From Roseomonas sp. AR75 (lineage in GTDB: Bacteria > Pseudomonadota > Alphaproteobacteria > Acetobacterales > Acetobacteraceae), in the NCBI RefSeq assembly GCF_005222815.1, contig NZ_STGB01000006.1, positions 930,001 through 994,000 on the forward strand: a stretch of DNA of 64,000 nt, given 5' to 3'. Shown here piece by piece: positions 60,153 through 64,000 of the stretch. Positions within the stretch are counted from its first letter, which is position 1; every line of letters starts with the position of its first letter. The position numbers were made by a program, and so were the translations under genes. A model generated the notes under the pieces. It did no database searches and was not told the origin of the DNA. It worked only from the letters and a program-made list of their open reading frames with translations.

Positions 60153-61490
60153 TCACGCCGGCATCGTCGCCACCGCCACCAGCCCGCCCTCCGGCCGGTT
60201 GCGCAGCACCACGTCGCCGCCATGCGCGCGCAGGATGTTGCGCGCGATCGGCAGGCCGAGACCGGTGCCGCCGGTCTCCCGGTTGCGGCTGGTCTCCAGC
60301 CGGCGGAACGGCTGGAACACGCCTTCCAGCTCGTCTTCCGGCACGCCGGGCCCGTCATCGGCGATGGCGATGCGCAGTTGGCCGGGCGGTGCCGGCTCCA
60401 GCGCAAGCCGCGCCGCGCCGCCATAGGCGATCGCATTCCCCACGAGGTTGGCCAGGGCCCGCTTGAGCGCCACCGGCCGCGCCCGCACGGTCAGGTGTTC
60501 CGGCCCGGCATAGGCCACGTTGTCGGCGAGGTCCGGATTCGCATCCGCCGCCTCGTCCAGCACCGTCCGGCACAGCGCGGCGAGATCCACCGCGACCGAA
60601 GGCTCCGCTGCCGCATCGTCGCGGGCGAAGGCCAGCGTCGCCGCGATCATCCCCTCCATCTCCTCGAGGTCGGCAATGATCTTGCGGCGCTGCTCGTCGT
60701 CGTCGAGGAGTTCCGCGCGCAGCTTCAGCCGGGTGATCGGCGTCTTCAGGTCGTGGCCGATCGCCGCCACCATCTGCGTGCGGTCGCTGACGAAGCGGCG
60801 GATGCGCTGCGCCATGGTGTTGAAGGCATGCGCCGCGGTGGCGACCTCGGCCGGTCCGTTCTCCGGCAGCGGCGCGGCATTCACGTCCCGGCCGAGCCGG
60901 TCCGCCGCCGCCGCGAGGTCGCGCACCGGCTGGGTCAGCCGCCGCACCGCCCAGAGCGTCAGCGCCGCGGCGGCGAGCGTCATCACCACGAAGGCGGCCA
61001 GGAAGGTCTCGGAATGCCAGGGTCGCGGCGGCGGCATCTCGATGCGCAGGTTGAGCCAGCCATAGTCGGGGAAGCGCAGGCTTGCCAGCATGACGCCCGG
61101 CCGGCGCGCACCGGAGACGATCACCTCCCGCGGGCGCAGGCGAGGCGGCGCCGACATGACCGCGTCCACCCGCAGCAGCCGCACGATCGGCGGCGGCGGC
61201 GGCGGGTTGTCGAGCCGCGCAGCCGGCTCGTTGTCATAGGACGCGCGCAGGCCGGCGGGCAGGTCGAGGTCGCCCAGCACGGCGGAGCGCCGATCGGGCG
61301 GCGTCGCCAGCAGGGAGCGCCAGGCGGCGTAGCTGCGCTGGGTGACCTCCCGCGCCTGCTGGTAGCGCTGCAGGTCCACGCGATCCAGCGCGTGGATGGT
61401 CAGCCCCGCCGCCTGCACGAACACCAGGCCGAGCAGCAGGATGAAGGCGGTGCGCCCGGCGAGCGAACGCGGCAGCAGGCGCCGCACCAC
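60153..61490 (-). CDS. Sensor histidine kinase
   Basis: Membrane sensor kinase, 445 residues: first span (AFILLLGLVFVQAAGLTIHA), a periplasmic sensor of about 120 residues with a PPPPPP tract, second span (FVVMTLAAAALTLWAV), HAMP, then phosphoacceptor His246 in AIGHDLKTPITRL. ATP-binding boxes are NLVGNAIAYGG, DDGPGVPEDE and GGTGLGL. It resembles EnvZ/RstB-type kinases. The upstream response regulator ends three bases before its start. Confidence 0.9.
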   Translation of the reverse strand: MVRRLLPRSLAGRTAFILLLGLVFVQAAGLTIHALDRVDLQRYQQAREVTQRSYAAWRSLLATPPDRRSAVLGDLDLPAGLRASYDNEPAARLDNPPPPPPIVRLLRVDAVMSAPPRLRPREVIVSGARRPGVMLASLRFPDYGWLNLRIEMPPPRPWHSETFLAAFVVMTLAAAALTLWAVRRLTQPVRDLAAAADRLGRDVNAAPLPENGPAEVATAAHAFNTMAQRIRRFVSDRTQMVAAIGHDLKTPITRLKLRAELLDDDEQRRKIIADLEEMEGMIAATLAFARDDAAAEPSVAVDLAALCRTVLDEAADANPDLADNVAYAGPEHLTVRARPVALKRALANLVGNAIAYGGAARLALEPAPPGQLRIAIADDGPGVPEDELEGVFQPFRRLETSRNRETGGTGLGLPIARNILRAHGGDVVLRNRPEGGLVAVATMPA

Positions 61491-61493
61491 CCG

Positions 61494-62225
61494 TCAGCCC
61501 CGCTCGACCGAGGTGGCCAGCACATAGCCGCCGCCGCGCACCGTCTTGATGAGCTGCGGGTTGCGGCCATCATCCTCCAGCTTGCGCCGCAGCCGGCTGA
61601 CAGCGACGTCGATGGCGCGGTCGAAGGGGCCGGCCTGGCGGCCGCGCAGCAGGTCCATCAGCATGTCGCGCGTCAGTACCCGGTTGGGGCGTTCCACCAG
61701 CGCGATCAGCAATTCGTATTCGCCGCCGGTCAGCGGCACCTCGACCCCCTGCGGGTTCACCAGGCGGCGGCGCGCCGGCTCCAGGATCCAGCCCGAGAAA
61801 TGGATCTGCTTGGCCGGCGGCTCGCCGGTGGCGTTGCCGGTGGAGCTGTCGGAGGTGGCGCGCCTGAGCACCGCGCGGATCCGCGCCAGCAATTCGCGCG
61901 GATTGAAGGGCTTGGCGACGTAGTCGTCAGCGCCGAGTTCCAGTCCCACGATGCGGTCGGTCTCCTCGCCCATCGCCGTCAGCATCACCATCGGCACGTC
62001 GGACTGGCCGCGCAGCCAGCGCGCGAAGTCCAGGCCCGATTCGCCCGGCATCATCAGGTCCAGCACGACCAGGTGATAGCGGCCCAGCGGCCAGAGCTTC
62101 CGCGCCTCCCGCGCGTCGCGCGCGGCTGTGACGCGGAAGGACTGCTTTTCCAGGAACTTCGCCAGGAGATCCCGGATCTCGCGGTCGTCGTCCACGATCA
62201 GGATGTGCGGGTGGGTCGCTTCCAT
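61494..62225 (-). CDS. OmpR-family response regulator
   Basis: Two-domain regulator, 243 residues: receiver domain with DDD at 12-14, phosphorylation site D56 in LVVLDLMMPGESG, Lys in ADDYVAKPFNP, then a winged-helix DNA-binding domain ending GRNPQLIKTVRGGGYVLA. It is the partner of the adjacent histidine kinase in one operon. Start at MEATHPHILIVDDD fits the family. Confidence 0.92.
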   Translation of the reverse strand: MEATHPHILIVDDDREIRDLLAKFLEKQSFRVTAARDAREARKLWPLGRYHLVVLDLMMPGESGLDFARWLRGQSDVPMVMLTAMGEETDRIVGLELGADDYVAKPFNPRELLARIRAVLRRATSDSSTGNATGEPPAKQIHFSGWILEPARRRLVNPQGVEVPLTGGEYELLIALVERPNRVLTRDMLMDLLRGRQAGPFDRAIDVAVSRLRRKLEDDGRNPQLIKTVRGGGYVLATSVERG

Positions 62226-62469
62226 GCCTGTAACATAGCGCGGCGCAGGCCGTGCCGAAGGGCATTCCTGCGCGGCTTTGTTGCGATGGGTCACGCAGGG
62301 CCATCGCGCAACACGCTGTTGCACTTGCTCACCCATCCGCCCCTGTGGACGTTACGTTGGAACCCCATCCTATCCCCACGCGAGCCGACCCGGGCCGCGG
62401 CAGCCTGCAAAACGCCGCGGAACTACCCCCCTCCTGCCCCCGGGCGGCATCGTGATACTGGCGGCGGGG

Positions 62470-63141
62470 ATGTACTCCCACCTGTCCCCGCCGCCCCCTT
62501 TCCCCCATCCCCCGGACTGGGCACGCGGCGCCGTCGCGGAGCTCGCGGCGCGGGACGTCATCTTCGCCGGCATCGAGGACCGGGCCGGGCCGCTGCCCTG
62601 GACGCTGCGCGAGCCCGGCTTCCCCGGCCTGCTGCGGGCGATCTGCGCCCAGCTTGTCTCGAACGAGGCCGCCTTGGCCATCTGGCGCCGGGTTTCCGCC
62701 CTGCCGGGCGCCACCACGCCGGCGGGGTTCCTGGCGCTGGCGCCCGAGCGCGTGGGCATCGAGGGCGGGCTGACGCGGCAGAAGGTGCGGCATGCGCGGG
62801 CGCTGGCGGAGGCGATCCTGGACGGCTCCCTGCCGCTGGAGCGGCTTCCGGCCATGACGGATGCCGAGGCGGTGGCGGCGCTCTGCCGCATCAAGGGCAT
62901 CGGCCGCTGGACGGCGGAGGTGCATCTGCTGTTCTCGCACCAGCGGCCGGACGTGTTTCCGGTCGGCGACCTCGCCTTGCAGGCGGCGGCCGCGCATCTG
63001 CGCGGCCTGCCGGCCCGGCCCGATGCCCGGGCCATGGAAGCGATGGCGGCGGCCTGGGCGCCCTGGCGCTCGATCGCGGCCCGATTGCTCTGGCACCACT
63101 GGCTGCATCACACGAAACGCGCGACGCTGGATCCCGCATGA
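62470..63141 (+). CDS. DNA-3-methyladenine glycosylase II, AlkA/HhH-GPD family
   Basis: Base-excision repair enzyme, 223 residues, removing alkylated bases. Helix-hairpin-helix LCRIKGIGRWTAEVHLL (about 139-155) and catalytic Asp167 in FPVGDLALQ are visible. The start is uncertain between the ATG at MYSHLSPPP and a GTG six codons upstream; no strong ribosome site fits either. The 244-base region upstream to the response regulator shows no gene, only a loose GATGGGT/ACCCATC inverted repeat. It overlaps the aminotransferase start (ATGA). Confidence 0.87.
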   Translation: MYSHLSPPPPFPHPPDWARGAVAELAARDVIFAGIEDRAGPLPWTLREPGFPGLLRAICAQLVSNEAALAIWRRVSALPGATTPAGFLALAPERVGIEGGLTRQKVRHARALAEAILDGSLPLERLPAMTDAEAVAALCRIKGIGRWTAEVHLLFSHQRPDVFPVGDLALQAAAAHLRGLPARPDARAMEAMAAAWAPWRSIAARLLWHHWLHHTKRATLDPA

Positions 63142-64000
63142 TCCTGTCGCGCCGCATCCGGGCCACCGACGCCCCTCCCATTCCCGCAGCCCGCGCCTGG
63201 GCCGCGCGCTACGACGGCCGCGCCGGCCCGGCGTTGGATCTGACCCAGGCCGTCCCGGGCTACCCGCCGCCGCCGGCGCTGCTGGCGAAGCTGGCTGAAG
63301 CGGCGGGAAGCGCCGCCTCGGCCGGCTACGGCCCGATCGCCGGCGATGCGGCGTTGCGGGAGGCGCTGGCCGCGGATGCCTCGGCCTTCTACCGCGCCGC
63401 GATCCCGGCCTCCGCCGTCGCGATCACCGCCGGCTGCAACCTCGCCTTCGCCATGGCGATGCAGGTGCTGGCGGCGGAGGGCGAGGCGGTGCTGGTGCCG
63501 ACGCCGTGGTATTTCAACCACCACATGGCGCTGACCATGCAGGGCGTGCGCACCATCCCCGTGCCGACGCGGCCCGAGGACGGCTTCGTGCCCGATCCCG
63601 CGCGCATCGCCGCGCTGCTTGCAGAGCACAAGCCGCGTGCGGTGGTGCTGGTGACGCCGAACAACCCCACCGGCGCGATCTACCCGGAAGCGGTGATCGA
63701 GCAGGTCGCGGCCGCGTGCCGGACGCACGGCGCCCTGCTGGTGCTGGACGAGACCTACCGCGACTTCCTGCCGGAAGACCGGATCCCGCCGCATCGGCTG
63801 TTCATGGACGCTGACTGGGGCGAGGGGCTGCTGCACCTCTATTCCTTCTCGAAGGCCTATTGCGTGCCCGGCCACCGCGTCGGCGCCGTGATTGCCGGGC
63901 CGGCGGTGATGACCGAACTGGAGAAGGCCTTCGACACTTTCCAGATCTGCCCCCCACGCCCGCCCCAGGCGGCGCTGGCCTGGGCGATCCCGACGCTGGC
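63138..64000 (+). CDS. Aminotransferase class I/II (3' truncated)
   Basis: PLP-dependent aminotransferase, open to the end of the window with 287 residues visible. Fold type I motifs: GYGPIAGDAALREAL, TPNNPTGAIYPEAVI, LDETYRDFLPED and the PLP-binding Lys239 in YSFSKAYCVPGHRVG. It resembles aspartate/aromatic aminotransferases (AspC/DapL-like group). It is coupled to the glycosylase by ATGA overlap, though the functions seem unrelated. The C terminus lies beyond the window. Confidence 0.87.
   Translation, partial: MILSRRIRATDAPPIPAARAWAARYDGRAGPALDLTQAVPGYPPPPALLAKLAEAAGSAASAGYGPIAGDAALREALAADASAFYRAAIPASAVAITAGCNLAFAMAMQVLAAEGEAVLVPTPWYFNHHMALTMQGVRTIPVPTRPEDGFVPDPARIAALLAEHKPRAVVLVTPNNPTGAIYPEAVIEQVAAACRTHGALLVLDETYRDFLPEDRIPPHRLFMDADWGEGLLHLYSFSKAYCVPGHRVGAVIAGPAVMTELEKAFDTFQICPPRPPQAALAWAIPTL

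Noticed and set aside
62285..62337. GATGGGT/ACCCATC inverted repeat upstream of the glycosylase
   Set aside because: Seven bases with a loop of about 40 is expected by chance in such DNA, and no regulator match is apparent.

Overview
The window is very GC-rich, gene-dense chromosomal DNA from an alphaproteobacterium, most likely Acetobacteraceae (Roseomonas or a relative). This placement rests on five stand-alone Bug-type solute receptors of the tripartite-tricarboxylate (TTT) class, an NDUFA12-like complex I accessory protein beside MlaD, DUF2155 and aat, an alphaproteobacterial GTTC-N7-GTTC LexA box, a speF-type leader position upstream of an ornithine decarboxylase, and a relic of a B12-dependent ribonucleotide reductase. 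I saw no rRNA, tRNA, CRISPR array, insertion sequence or prophage gene.

Layout. Positions 1-3828 hold a phosphonate-type ABC transporter (phnC, two phnE) run directly into a glpD-like dehydrogenase. Positions 3.9-23.4 kb form a catabolic accessory region: a PEP-mutase/isocitrate-lyase-fold enzyme, two flavin oxidoreductases, four Bug receptors, an SDR, an amidohydrolase, enoyl-CoA hydratase, an NDP-forming acyl-CoA synthetase, a citryl-CoA-lyase-like protein and an acyl-CoA dehydrogenase. IclR, LysR and TetR regulators are interleaved and mostly divergent from their likely targets. Positions 23.5-27.8 kb hold a nitrogen-scavenging module: isochorismatase-fold hydrolase, NCS2 permease, AtzE-family amidase and AtzG-like small subunit.

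Positions 27.9-31.8 kb hold a compact minus-strand run: lipoprotein, glutathionylspermidine-synthase-like ATP-grasp protein, DUF350 membrane protein, and a large nuclease-plus-DUF2075 ATPase. Positions 31.9-37.8 kb hold a DMT exporter, an alkyltransferase-like DNA repair protein, a FemAB-like GNAT, RidA, two tandem THI5/NMT1-like proteins without signal peptides, and the fifth Bug receptor. Positions 37.9-48.3 kb are mostly core genes: TSCPD/RNR relic, NDUFA12, mlaD, DUF2155, DUF805, aat, accC, accB, aroQ, thiS, thiG and ornithine decarboxylase.

Positions 48.3-58.6 kb hold an orphan RTX/DUF4214 protein, an Lrp regulator and a complete oligopeptide-type ABC system (two divergent binding proteins, two permeases, two ATPases) ending in a C39-like cysteine peptidase. 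Positions 58.6-64 kb hold a 24-residue-repeat secreted protein, a small membrane protein under a LexA box, a VOC protein, a two-component system, an AlkA-type glycosylase and a truncated aminotransferase.

The parts most worth a second look are the LexA-boxed small protein, the leaderless THI5-like pair, the lipoprotein/GSP/DUF350/DUF2075 run, the RNR relic, the 24-residue repeat protein and the dispersed GC palindrome. Functions are read from recognisable motifs and context only; no database search was possible.
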